Below are positions 40,262 through 48,661 of a stretch of 64,000 nucleotides of DNA, piece after piece. The position numbers and the translations under genes were made by a program. Below the pieces are notes generated by a model. The model was not told the origin of the DNA. It did not search any database and worked only from the letters and a program-made list of their open reading frames with translations. Source of the DNA: Cellulomonas sp. URHE0023 (GTDB taxonomy: Bacteria; Actinomycetota; Actinomycetes; Actinomycetales; Cellulomonadaceae); assembly GCF_000688475.1 (NCBI RefSeq), contig NZ_JIAN01000005.1:806001-870000 (forward strand), given 5' to 3'. Within the stretch, counting starts at the first letter, position 1, and every line of letters begins with the position of its first letter.

Positions 40262-41869
40262 ATGAGGACCAGATTGTCCGGGGCGCTCGGTGCGCTCGTC
40301 CTGGCGGCGTCGGCGATGTTCGCCGACGCCGCCGCAGCGCAGGCGGTGGGCCCTGACCGGCTGCCCTTCACCATCACGAACTCGAGCGGCCGGGCGGAGG
40401 CGGTGTACGTGTACGTGCTCGGCACGAACCTCAGCACCGGCAGGCTCGGGTACGTCAACGCCGCGGGAGCGTTCACGCCGTGGCCCGCCGGAGCGAACCC
40501 GCCGTCGCCCGCACCCGACGTCGCCATCGCCGGACCTGCCAACGGCGGCAGCACCACCATCCAGGTGCCGCGCGGGATCTCCGGACGGGTCTACTTCTCG
40601 CTGGGGCAGAAGCTCACGTTCCTCCTGACGCCCGACGGGCTCGTCCAGCCCGCGCCGTGGTCGTCCGGCGACGCCAACCACGACACCCTGTTCGACTGGA
40701 GCGAGTTCACCTACAACGACTCGGGGCTGTGGCTGAACAGCTCGCAGGTCGACATGTTCGCCGTGCCGCACACCGTCACGGTCACCGGCGCGTCCGGTAC
40801 GCGGAAGTCCGGGGAGCTGGTCGCGAACGGTCGCGACGCCACGATCAACGGGATCGCCGCCCAGTCTGGCTGGGCGAAGACGGTGGTGCGTCGGGCGGAC
40901 GGGACCGTGCTGCGCGTGCTCGCACCCGGCAAGGCCGCCGGCGCCGGGTTGCTCAGCACCACCTACCTGGACCCGTACATCGCCTCGGCGTGGAGCGCGT
41001 ACGCGAACAAGACCCTGACCGTCCAGCCCTTCGCCGACCAGCCGGGCACCAAGTACTTCGGGCGGACGTCCGGGACCGTGATGACCTTCACCAACGCGTC
41101 GGGCTCCCAGGTCGCCTCCTTCAACCGGCCGAGCAGTGCGGACGTGTGGGGCTGCGACGGCGCTCTGCTCGCGCCGAACGACCAGGTCGTCGGTCCCATC
41201 GCCAGGACGCTGTGCGCGGCGCTCAACCGGGGGACGCTGGGTACCGTCGACACCCAGCCGAGCACCGACGCCTCGGCGTTCTACAAGAGCAACCCGGCCA
41301 ACCAGTACGCGCGGATCGTGCACGCCAACATGGCCGACGGGAAGGCGTACGCGTTCGCGTTCGACGACGTCGGCAACTTCGAGTCGCTCGTGAACGACGG
41401 TTCGCCGTCGGCCGCAGGCCTGGTGATCCAGCCGTTCACCGGCGGCGGCCCGGGCGGTGGGGGAACGACTCCGCCGCCGGCCGGGGCCCACGCGTTCACC
41501 AATGCGAACGGTCTGTGCCTGGACAACAACGCCGCCAGCACGGCCAACGGCAACAAGGTCCAGATCTGGGGCTGCAACGGCACCGTCGCGCAGCAGTGGA
41601 GCTTCGTGCAGGCCGGCACCACCCTGCGGGTCCAGGGCAAGTGCCTGGACATCGCCGGCGCCGGCACGGCCAACGGAACCAAGGTCCAGCTCTGGGACTG
41701 CAACAGCACCGGCGCTCAGGTCTGGATCCCGCAGTCCAACGGGTCCTACCTCAATCCCCAGTCCAACCGCTGCCTCGACGACCCGAACGCATCCACCACC
41801 GCCGGCACCCAGGTCCAGATCTGGGACTGCAACGGAACCAGCGCGCAGAAGTGGACGCTGACGAGCTGA
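40262..41869 (+). CDS. secreted GH64 beta-1,3-glucanase with C-terminal CBM13 module
   Basis: 535 residues from ATG 40262 with AGAGGAGCAGG upstream. Signal peptide LSGALGALVLAASAMFADAA AAQA-type cleavage. The GH64 (laminaripentaose-producing beta-1,3-glucanase, thaumatin-like) domain opens LPFTITNSSGRAEAVYVYVL and includes LFDWSEFTYND (acidic active-site region), SSQVDMFAVPHTVTVTG, and NQYARIVHANMADGKAYAFA. A Gly/Pro linker (GGGPGGGGTTPPP) connects to the CBM13 module. Works with the GH16 enzyme on beta-1,3-glucan. Confidence 0.92.
   Translation: MRTRLSGALGALVLAASAMFADAAAAQAVGPDRLPFTITNSSGRAEAVYVYVLGTNLSTGRLGYVNAAGAFTPWPAGANPPSPAPDVAIAGPANGGSTTIQVPRGISGRVYFSLGQKLTFLLTPDGLVQPAPWSSGDANHDTLFDWSEFTYNDSGLWLNSSQVDMFAVPHTVTVTGASGTRKSGELVANGRDATINGIAAQSGWAKTVVRRADGTVLRVLAPGKAAGAGLLSTTYLDPYIASAWSAYANKTLTVQPFADQPGTKYFGRTSGTVMTFTNASGSQVASFNRPSSADVWGCDGALLAPNDQVVGPIARTLCAALNRGTLGTVDTQPSTDASAFYKSNPANQYARIVHANMADGKAYAFAFDDVGNFESLVNDGSPSAAGLVIQPFTGGGPGGGGTTPPPAGAHAFTNANGLCLDNNAASTANGNKVQIWGCNGTVAQQWSFVQAGTTLRVQGKCLDIAGAGTANGTKVQLWDCNSTGAQVWIPQSNGSYLNPQSNRCLDDPNASTTAGTQVQIWDCNGTSAQKWTLTS
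41501..41865 (+). repeat. CBM13 module, DNA copy 2 (near-identical to 39790-40156)
   Basis: See copy 1. The near-identity at synonymous positions points to recent duplication or gene conversion. Confidence 0.93.
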
Positions 41870-41948
41870 GACCAGCCTGGGGCGTCAGCTTCGTGGCTGA
41901 GCATCGTTCCTGCATCGGGGACGTGAACACAATCGGCGCCGCGCGTCG

Positions 41949-42404
41949 TCAGCCGGCGAGACGTTCGAGCTCCTCGCGGTTGCGCTCGAGGTACTGGTGG
42001 ATCGGCTTCCAGGTGGCCTCGTCGCGCATGCCGTCGAGCACCCTGACCTCGTTGCTGGTGACCGAGACCGAGTAGCCGTCGCGGTCGATCACCAACACGA
42101 AGGTGATCATCTGCGTCGGCGACGCCGCCGCGAGCTCGTCGAGCAGGTCGACGACGACGAAGAACAGCTCGCGTGGCGCGCTGTAGTACTCCTGGACGAG
42201 CCCGTCAGCGGTCTCGACGACGACGACCTGGACGCGGACGTGACCTGCCGACTCGTTGGACGTGGCGGCCTCTGTGCGGGACACGATGCGCAGCCATCCC
42301 TGCGGAGCGGCCGCTGCGTAGCCGCTCGCGATGCGCGCGGCGGCCGCTGCCTGCTCCGCTGTGAGTTCGACCGGCGCCGAAGAGTCACCGTGGTGGCTGG
42401 GCAC
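41949..42404 (-). CDS. YezG-like (DUF600) immunity protein, second copy
   Basis: 151 residues from GTG 42404 with GGAGGAACG upstream. AARIASGYAAAAPQGWLRIV, VQVVVVETADGLVQEYYSAP, RELFFVVVDLLDELAAASPT, WKPIHQYLERNREELERL. Paralogue of the protein at 42489. YezG-family proteins neutralise YeeF-type nuclease toxins. A short remnant of the toxin gene lies immediately upstream, so this may be an orphan immunity gene left from a second toxin-immunity pair. Confidence 0.8.
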   Translation of the reverse strand: MPSHHGDSSAPVELTAEQAAAAARIASGYAAAAPQGWLRIVSRTEAATSNESAGHVRVQVVVVETADGLVQEYYSAPRELFFVVVDLLDELAAASPTQMITFVLVIDRDGYSVSVTSNEVRVLDGMRDEATWKPIHQYLERNREELERLAG

Positions 42405-42429
42405 CGTTCCTCCAAAGTGTCTCGAAGAG

Positions 42430-42470
42430 CTCCGTAGGCGGCCGAGGACCATGTGGCCGATGTCGGAGAA
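42430..42470 (-). pseudogene. short remnant of a toxin gene
   Basis: Encodes TFSDIGHMVLGRL; the intact toxin at 43700-43750 has NPFSDIGHMVLDGL and the DNA is the same for about 30 bases. A leftover of a second toxin gene between the two immunity genes. Confidence 0.75.
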
Positions 42471-42488
42471 CGTTCGCACCGGCCGCAG

Positions 42489-42944
42489 TCAGCCGACGAG
42501 ACGCTCGAGCTCCTCGCGGTTGCGCTCGAGGTACTGGTGGACCGGCTTCCAGGTCGTCTCGTCGCGCATCCCGTCCAGCAGGTCGACCTCCTCGTTGGTC
42601 ACCGTGGCCGAGTAGCGGTCCCGGTCGAGGACGAGGTCGAAGACGATCGTCTGCGTCGGGGAGGCCGCGGCCAGCTCGTCCAGCAGGTCCGCGACGACGA
42701 AGTAGAGGTCGCGCGGGGTCCGGAAGTAGTCCTGCTCGAGGCCGTTCGGCGTCTCGACGACGACGACCTGGACGGCGACCCGGCCCGCGGACTCGTTGGA
42801 CGTCGTGCACTCGGTGCGTGACACGATGCGTAGCCAGCCCCGTGGTGCGGCGGCGCCGTAGCCGGTCGCGATCTTCGCGACTACCGCAGCCTGCTCCGGA
42901 CTCAGGTCGACCACGGTCGCGGCGTCAGCTTCGTGGCTGGGCAT
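42489..42944 (-). CDS. YezG-like (DUF600) immunity protein for the adjacent nuclease toxin
   Basis: 151 residues from ATG 42944 (GGAGGAACG upstream). AAVVAKIATGYGAAAPRGWL, VVVETPNGLEQDYFRTPRD, LYFVVADLLDELAAASPTQT, TTWKPVHQYLERNREELERL. The start lies 20 bases inside the end of the toxin gene, the overlap expected of a cognate pair. Confidence 0.85.
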   Translation of the reverse strand: MPSHEADAATVVDLSPEQAAVVAKIATGYGAAAPRGWLRIVSRTECTTSNESAGRVAVQVVVVETPNGLEQDYFRTPRDLYFVVADLLDELAAASPTQTIVFDLVLDRDRYSATVTNEEVDLLDGMRDETTWKPVHQYLERNREELERLVG

Positions 42945-44940
42945 CGTTCCTCCATTGGGGCGTGAACAGCTCGTCGTCGATCTTCACCTCGACGGCGAAC
43001 TCGTCCGGCCGCGTCGACAGGTTCCCGTCGCGGTACATCGGCTGGATGTGGATCTCCACGTTAGCGGGGGTCGCGCGCCCCAGCGCATCCCGGATCTTGC
43101 GCTCCATGCGCGCCCACTCGCCCTGGTTCAGGTTCACCAGGCCGTCGTAGGGCTTGCCGTTGCCGGGCAGCACGTTCAGGCGGTTGGTCGGACCGCCCAG
43201 CGAGTCGGCGATCAGGTGGAACCCGATGTCGGTGTCCAGGCCCTCGTTGCCGATCTGCGTGGTCAGGGCACTGTTGCGGCCACCGGCGCCCAGGCTCAGC
43301 TTGCCGCTGCTCACGCTGCTCGTGCGCCCGAGCGAGTCGGTCTCGTACGCCACGCCCTTGAACTCGTAGATCGCGTTGGGGTGCGGAACGTTGGCGGCGC
43401 GGTTGAACGCCTCCAGGTTGTCGAACTTCAGGAGCGGGATCGGCACCCCGTCGGCTCGCGCGACCACCTCGAACGTCGCCTCGAGCGCGCGCAGCTTCTC
43501 GACGTCCACGCCGCGAGCCACCAGGGCCGCGATCTCCTCGGCTTTGAGCGCTCGACGGGTCCACTTGGTACCGGCCGCGCCCCAGCCGAGGAACGGGATC
43601 ATCGACGCAGACGAGAGCGCCGCGTCGACGCCGTTCCCCTCGGCGAGGTACCAGACGGCGCTGACCGCGTCGAAGGCCTCGCCGACCACAGGGACCAGAC
43701 CCAGGCCGTCGAGGACCATGTGGCCGATGTCGGAGAACGGGTTGGCGTTCTTGCGCCGCTCCTCGATCTCCGCGGCCTGGATGTCGAAGATGTCGCGCGC
43801 ATCCTGGGCGATCGACGTGCTGATCGTGTCGCCGCCCTCGTACGGCGTGATGGCCGCGGCGATGGCAGCGTTCGAGCCGGCACCGTCGTCGACGGGCCAG
43901 CGGCGCTCGGCCAGCACGTAGTTGAGGAACTCGTTGGTCTGCGCGGTCTTGCCGGCGCCCTCGATCGTGATGACCTGACCGGTGCCGAACAGGTGCTGGG
44001 CCGCCTCGGGGGTACGTCCGACGGCCGCCATGATGCCGGCGAGCGGGTCGTAGTACTCGGTGTACCCGGTCGGCGCGCCCTCGTCGTCGCCCTGCACGGG
44101 GTCGACCGCGCCGAACCCGTCACTGAAGCTGTGGGACCGCTCGTACCACATGTCGCGCGTGTCGACCTGGCGCTCGTAGTCGTAGACGTCGGTGGCCACG
44201 ACCTCCAGGAAGTTCGCCGAGAACGTCCCGCGGGAGATGACGAGCCCGAGCGCGCTCGCCTGGCCCAGGGTCTCGGGGTACTCGTCGATGATCGCCGCTG
44301 ACCACCTCTGGGCGTACCCGGAGGGCAGGGCGTGGTCGCCAGTGCCCTGCGTGGCGACGCCGTACGTCGTACCCAGCCCGTCCAGCAGCGATTCGTAGGC
44401 CTCGTCGAACGTCTCGACGTCGTCGATGTCGGTGCCCATGCTGTTCGCGGCGAGGGTCCGGCGGGTGTTCGACGCGTCGATCACCAGGTCCGCGACCTGC
44501 TCGGGCGAGACCTTGAGTGCCAGCTCGTACGCGAAGTAGGGGTCCGTGCCGTTGGCCGCCAGGAGGTCGACCAGCTCGTCGGGCAGGTCCTCGCCCGAGC
44601 CGTACTCCTCGATGAGCTTGGCCGCCCGGTCCGCTAGCTCGGCAGCCTCCGCCGGCGTGGTCGTCGGCAGCTTCGCCTCGTCGAGCTGGACGTAGGCCTG
44701 GAAGCCCGGGACCTGCGCCTCGATCGCGCGCGCCAGCGCGAGCCGCCGCCGCACGCCGGGCAGCTGGTCGGCCACCCAGTGCTGCACGGCGTCGAGGCGG
44801 TTGAGGTCCTCTGCAGAGAGCATCACGGACTCGAGCCCGGACCGCAGCGCCGACCGGTGCGACGACACGTCGTGCGACGCGTTCTCCAGCGCCTTCTGGA
44901 GCGCGGCCATCTGGGCCAGGTCGATCGACGCCATGCTCAC
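42925..44940 (-). CDS. polymorphic nuclease toxin, type VII-effector-like
   Basis: 671 residues. The helical N-terminal region (1-420) starts ASIDLAQMAALQKALENASH like WXG/LXG-type secretion modules. A pretoxin segment with hydrophobic patch follows (FSDIGHMVLDGLGLVPVVGE, AALSSASMIPFLGWGAAGTK; about 430-490). The C-terminal toxin (about 540-665) has GFHLIADSLGGPTNRLNVLP, NLNQGEWARMERKIRDALG and TRPDEFAVEVKIDDE, the pattern of the DNA/RNA non-specific endonuclease of YeeF-like toxins (Endonuclea_NS_2 type), with the catalytic His in GFHLIA. YezG-like immunity genes follow. The upstream partner gene overlaps by 4 bases. The secretion machinery is not in the window. Confidence 0.85.
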   Translation of the reverse strand: MSMASIDLAQMAALQKALENASHDVSSHRSALRSGLESVMLSAEDLNRLDAVQHWVADQLPGVRRRLALARAIEAQVPGFQAYVQLDEAKLPTTTPAEAAELADRAAKLIEEYGSGEDLPDELVDLLAANGTDPYFAYELALKVSPEQVADLVIDASNTRRTLAANSMGTDIDDVETFDEAYESLLDGLGTTYGVATQGTGDHALPSGYAQRWSAAIIDEYPETLGQASALGLVISRGTFSANFLEVVATDVYDYERQVDTRDMWYERSHSFSDGFGAVDPVQGDDEGAPTGYTEYYDPLAGIMAAVGRTPEAAQHLFGTGQVITIEGAGKTAQTNEFLNYVLAERRWPVDDGAGSNAAIAAAITPYEGGDTISTSIAQDARDIFDIQAAEIEERRKNANPFSDIGHMVLDGLGLVPVVGEAFDAVSAVWYLAEGNGVDAALSSASMIPFLGWGAAGTKWTRRALKAEEIAALVARGVDVEKLRALEATFEVVARADGVPIPLLKFDNLEAFNRAANVPHPNAIYEFKGVAYETDSLGRTSSVSSGKLSLGAGGRNSALTTQIGNEGLDTDIGFHLIADSLGGPTNRLNVLPGNGKPYDGLVNLNQGEWARMERKIRDALGRATPANVEIHIQPMYRDGNLSTRPDEFAVEVKIDDELFTPQWRNDAQPRS

Positions 44941-45230
44941 CGCAGGTTCCTCCAGCGGGTCTGCCAGGCACCGGGCTCGACCGTGTCCGGCTGGCCGTGG
45001 ACGGCCTGGTCATAAGTCGTGACGACCCCGTCCGCGGCGGTGCCCAGCGCGTGGCGATGGCCGACGAGATCCGTGTAGAACGCGTCCGCCACCGAGCTGA
45101 TCCATGCGCCCGCGTCCATGGCGGCGACCACCGCGTCGAGGTCGTCCCGCAGGTCGGCCACCGTCGGGACCGCACGCGAGCGCTGGTACTCGATCGACGC
45201 GAGGTACGGGTTGGGGATCTCCTCCGTCAC
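44937..45230 (-). CDS. small WXG-like partner of the toxin
   Basis: 97 residues, helical hairpin: LASIEYQRSRAVPTVADLRD, DLDAVVAAMDAGAWISSVAD, FYTDLVGHRHALGTAADGV. The size, helix content and position immediately before the toxin (ATGA overlap) match the small WXG100-like or Lap-type partners that escort type VII effectors. No exact WXG motif; GAW occupies the turn. Confidence 0.7.
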   Translation of the reverse strand: MTEEIPNPYLASIEYQRSRAVPTVADLRDDLDAVVAAMDAGAWISSVADAFYTDLVGHRHALGTAADGVVTTYDQAVHGQPDTVEPGAWQTRWRNLR

Positions 45231-45237
45231 GATCGGC

Positions 45238-45663
45238 TCAGGCGTTCGCGGGGACCGGACCGCGCTCGGCCACCCATGTGTCGAGGTACGTTTCGTAGCG
45301 CCCCAGCGACTGCTCGTCGTAGATGCCCTGGCTGCGCTTGGGCGGCTCGTAGCCCACGTCCATGCGCATCGCGCCGTCAGCGTCCAGGAGCAGCTCCATC
45401 GTGGTCCAGCGCGTGCCCTCGGCCGACAGCTCGTTCAGCCGAACGACCTCGTCGTAAAGCTGCTCGTCGAACCCGAGCTGGCCGTAGAGCCAGCGGTCGC
45501 CGCCGTTGACCACCGCGGTGGTGATCCAGTTGAGCGAAACGGTCCCGGCGTCGTCGACCGTCGCCTCCCAGCTGCCGACGAGCCGCGCCCACCCGGTGGG
45601 CGCGACCTGCGCGAAGCGTCGCGCGACCGTCTCCAGCTGCTCCTGCTGTTCGGCGAGCCCCAT
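45238..45663 (-). CDS. YezG-like (DUF600) protein at the head of the toxin operon
   Basis: 141 residues from ATG 45663 (ATG 45699 possible). QLETVARRFAQVAPTGWARL, VGSWEATVDDAGTVSLNWIT, RWTTMELLLDADGAMRMDVG, LGRYETYLDTWVAERG. The same fold family as the two downstream immunity proteins but divergent; may protect against a different toxin or be part of the secretion module. Seven bases before the WXG-like gene. Confidence 0.7.
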   Translation of the reverse strand: MGLAEQQEQLETVARRFAQVAPTGWARLVGSWEATVDDAGTVSLNWITTAVVNGGDRWLYGQLGFDEQLYDEVVRLNELSAEGTRWTTMELLLDADGAMRMDVGYEPPKRSQGIYDEQSLGRYETYLDTWVAERGPVPANA

Positions 45664-45991
45664 GGGACGACATCTCCCTCGTCGAGTAGGTGCACTCATG
45701 ATGCCAGCCGGACCAGGATGGCGCTCCAGCGGCGGCGAGCGCGCTTCCCTGGGAGGGACCAAAACCGTCGGGTACGACGTGAGTCAGGTAGGGCCGCTGG
45801 ACTGGTACCTCGTCAACGCAACCAACGCCGTCGGTCCGTAGCAGCCACAGCACCCGGCATCGTCGTACGTGAGCATCGCCCGGAAAGCACCCTCGGACCT
45901 GTACTGAAGCGGTGCTCGCCGACGCGCTGGTACGACTGACCGAGACAGCGCACGACGTGGCCGGACCGGTAGCGCCGTGCTGTGGACGGGC
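45664..45991. other. interval with remnant coding sequence
   Basis: A rightward frame ends GTKTVGYDVSQVGPLDWYLV, NATNAVGP and stop at 45841; no start or homologue recognised, probably a 3' remnant. No intact gene. Confidence 0.4.
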
Positions 45992-46783
45992 TCAGGGCTG
46001 TGGTGAGCCGTGCACGCCGACCACGCCGTCGGTGCCGGCACGCGCGGGGAACGGGTTCCAGCTTCCGGGGTTGTAGCGCAGAGTGCAGCCCTGGGCGACT
46101 GCTCGTGCCGCCAGGCCGTGCGCGGGGTAACCGTCGGCGACCATCGCATCTTCGATGGCCTGCGCAAGCCGTTCCGGGTGCCGACCGCCCAGCACCCACC
46201 ACACGAACGGGGTGCGGCGCACGCGCGAACCGAGACGCACGGCGTCGGTGACCTCGACACCGGGCAGGTGCCGCCAGCCGGTCAGGGCCGTGTCCAGACC
46301 GTTGAGCGCCAGCGCGGTGCCAGACGCCGCACCATGACGGAAGTGCGGCGAGGACGGGGAGACCCCGGGCAGACGCCCCAGCAGGTTGGAGCGGCGCACC
46401 ACCCGGACCCGACCCGGGTCGATCGTCGACCACGGGATGACGAACGGCGACTTCGTGCGCATCCCCACCACCAAGCCGTGCTCACAGACCCGGTGCCGCT
46501 CCGCCACCCCCACACCGATCAACAGGGCGAGGAAGAACCCGAACGTGCCGGCGACGGCCAAGGTCACCAGCCGGCCCTGGGCGTCGGGGCGGGTCGCGGC
46601 CAGCGCGAGCGATGCGACCATCACGACAGCGGTGATGATCCAGAAGATGTTGCCGGGCCAGGACCGGAACACGGCCCGCACGGCCCCCATGTCCCGCCAG
46701 TCCTGGTCGGCTGCAGCGAGCAACCGGTCCAGGGACGCCTCGGTAGGCTCACCCAGCTCAAGGAACTCCCGGTCGCCGCTCAC
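45992..46783 (-). CDS. two-helix membrane protein, duplicate copy (paralogue of 47070-47861)
   Basis: 263 residues from GTG 46783. REFLELGEPTEASLDRLLAA, two adjacent transmembrane helices (IFWIITAVVMVASLALAATR and VTLAVAGTFGFFLALLIGVG), then a PH-like cytosolic domain (HGLVVGMRTKSPFVIPWSTI, RRSNLLGRLPGVSP). Nearly identical outside the helices to the gene at 47070. The start overlaps the chimeric small gene upstream (GTGA). Function unknown; always beside type VII-type genes here. Confidence 0.75.
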   Translation of the reverse strand: MSGDREFLELGEPTEASLDRLLAAADQDWRDMGAVRAVFRSWPGNIFWIITAVVMVASLALAATRPDAQGRLVTLAVAGTFGFFLALLIGVGVAERHRVCEHGLVVGMRTKSPFVIPWSTIDPGRVRVVRRSNLLGRLPGVSPSSPHFRHGAASGTALALNGLDTALTGWRHLPGVEVTDAVRLGSRVRRTPFVWWVLGGRHPERLAQAIEDAMVADGYPAHGLAARAVAQGCTLRYNPGSWNPFPARAGTDGVVGVHGSPQP

Positions 46784-46953
46784 AGCGCGCCCACCATCCG
46801 ACGCCAGTGCGCCACAACGGCCTGACGGTCCACGCCGCGGTAGCCCACGTCGTCACCGACCTGCGCCGCGTCGCCCGCCAAGTCCGACGACACAGCATCA
46901 CGCCCTGCCGCAACGAACCCGAGCGCGTGCGGATCGCCTCCCACGAAGTCCAT
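46780..46953 (-). pseudogene. chimera of WXG-like 5' end and EspG-like 3' end
   Basis: 57 codons from ATG 46953. The first part MDFVGGDPHALGFVAAGRDA, VSSDLAGDAAQ corresponds to the start of the WXG-like gene at 50312; the second, VGDDVGYRGVDRQAVVAHWR, RMVGAL, to the end of the EspG-like gene at 47858. The junction near 46860 is in frame and removes about 3.3 kb relative to the intact cluster. Product function doubtful. Confidence 0.85.
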
Positions 46954-47069
46954 GCCACCCCTCAACCGGTCGCGCGCGACGCCCTGAGGTCTGGATCTCG
47001 CCGACGCCGACCCCGGCGAAGCGGAACCAGGCTACGACGAGGGCCCGACGCCCTGTGACGTGGACGGGC

Positions 47070-47861
47070 TCAGGGCTGTGGTGAGCCGTGCACGCCGACC
47101 ACGCCGTCGGTGCCGGCGCGCGCGGGGAACGGGTTCCAGGCGCCCGGGTTGTAACGCAAGGTGCAGCCCTGGGCGACGGCTCGTGCGGCCAGGCCGCGGG
47201 CGGGGTAACCGTCGGCGACCATCGCGTCTTCGATGGCCTGCGCAAGCCGTTCCGGGCGCCGTCCGCCCAGCACCCACCACACGAACGGGGTGCGGCGCAC
47301 GCGCGAACCGGGTCGCACAGCGTCGGTCACCTCGACACCAGGCAGGTGCCGCCATCCGGTCAGGGCCGTGTCCAGACCGTTGAGCGCCAGCGCGGTGCCA
47401 GAGGCCGCACCATGACGAAAGTGCGGCGAGGACGGGGACACCCCGGGCAGACGCCCCAGCAGGTTGGAGCGGCGCACCACCCGGACCCGACCCGGGTCGA
47501 TCGTCGACCACGGGATGAAGAACGGCGACTTCGTGCGCATCCCCACCACCAAGCCGTGCTCACAGACCCGGTGCCGCTCCGCCACCCCCACCCCCACCAG
47601 CAGCACGACGAAGAACAGAAAGCCACCGGCGGCGACCAATGCCACCAGCCGGTCCTCCGGGTCGGACTGGAGTGCTGCCAGCGCGACCCATGGGAGAACC
47701 ATGACGGCGGCAATGATCCAGAAGATGTTGCCGGGCCAGGACCGGAACACGGCCCGCACGGCTCCCATGTCCCGCCAGTCCTGGTCGGCTGCAGCGAGCA
47801 ACCGGTCCAGGGACGCCTCGGTAGGCTCACCCAGCTCAAGGAACTCCCGGTCGCCGCTCAC
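47070..47861 (-). CDS. two-helix membrane protein with PH-like domain
   Basis: 263 residues from GTG 47861, overlapping the EspG-like gene (GTGA). Helices IFWIIAAVMVLPWVALAAL and VALVAAGGFLFFVVLLVGVG, then the same cytosolic domain as its duplicate at 45992. The helices differ between copies much more than the rest, suggesting relaxed constraint there or gene conversion of the remainder. Confidence 0.78.
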   Translation of the reverse strand: MSGDREFLELGEPTEASLDRLLAAADQDWRDMGAVRAVFRSWPGNIFWIIAAVMVLPWVALAALQSDPEDRLVALVAAGGFLFFVVLLVGVGVAERHRVCEHGLVVGMRTKSPFFIPWSTIDPGRVRVVRRSNLLGRLPGVSPSSPHFRHGAASGTALALNGLDTALTGWRHLPGVEVTDAVRPGSRVRRTPFVWWVLGGRRPERLAQAIEDAMVADGYPARGLAARAVAQGCTLRYNPGAWNPFPARAGTDGVVGVHGSPQP

Positions 47862-48661
47862 AGCGCGCCCACCGTCTGACGCCAATGCGCCACAACGGCC
47901 TGACGGTCCGCGCCGCGGTAGCCGACGTCGTCACCGACCGGCGTGGACAGGTAGGCGCCGTGCGGGCCGGTGAACACCCCGCTCCAGGTGTCGCTGACCG
48001 TGTCACCCACGTCCAGGCGGGTGACCGTCAGGGCCGCGGTGCTGAGCCCGACCTCTTCGAGCGCGGGGTGCTCGGCCGCGACTTGGTCCCTGGTGAGCAC
48101 GACGTCCAGGGCGGGCGCCGGCACGTCGGGCAGTGCACCACACCAGGTGGTGAGCGCCTCGACGGTGTCGCTCTCTCGGGCGAGGGTGAAGTGGTGCTGG
48201 CCGACGTGCGTGACCACCTCGGTGAGCCACAGGCCGTCGCGCTGACCGTAGAGCACCGCCCAGTCCAGCAGGTCGGCGGTGCGCCGTTCGGCCACCACGA
48301 ACGTGGCCGTGTGGCGGCGCATCGTGAGCAGCGCCAGGACCTGCGGGTCCGCCTCGAACTCGAACGCCCCCGTCTCGACATCCAGGGGGGCTGCCCGGTA
48401 GATGCCGCGCGCGCTCAGGCCGCGCAGCGCCGCGGTGAGCGCCGTGACCTGCTCGGCCTCCGTCAGCGAGGAGTACCACGGGCTCGGTGCCAGCGGCTCG
48501 CCGCCGGGCTCGTCGAGCCCGACCAGCTCCTCGTCGGTGAAGCACCCCAGAACCTGCGGCGAGTCGAGGGCCGCGGCGAACAGGTCGAGGCGGGCGCCGA
48601 CAACGGCGTCCGACTGCGGTGTGGCCAGGTCGAACAGGTCCTCCATGGACGGCACGCTCAC
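47858..48661 (-). CDS. EspG-like type VII secretion-associated protein
   Basis: 267 residues from GTG 48661 (ATG 48646 possible). LRGLSARGIYRAAPLDVETG, VLALLTMRRHTATFVVAERR, TADLLDWAVLYGQRDGLWLT, EVVTHVGQHHFTLARESDTV and C-terminal VGDDVGYRGADRQAVVAHWR. The layout recalls the EspG/ESX chaperone fold that binds PE/PPE-type substrates, though similarity is weak. Overlaps its neighbours by 4 bases on both sides. Confidence 0.65.
   Translation of the reverse strand: MSVPSMEDLFDLATPQSDAVVGARLDLFAAALDSPQVLGCFTDEELVGLDEPGGEPLAPSPWYSSLTEAEQVTALTAALRGLSARGIYRAAPLDVETGAFEFEADPQVLALLTMRRHTATFVVAERRTADLLDWAVLYGQRDGLWLTEVVTHVGQHHFTLARESDTVEALTTWCGALPDVPAPALDVVLTRDQVAAEHPALEEVGLSTAALTVTRLDVGDTVSDTWSGVFTGPHGAYLSTPVGDDVGYRGADRQAVVAHWRQTVGAL

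Noticed and set aside
40037..41491. Leftward frame opposite the GH64 gene
   Set aside because: Antisense shadow; the GH64 strand carries signal peptide, catalytic and CBM13 motifs.
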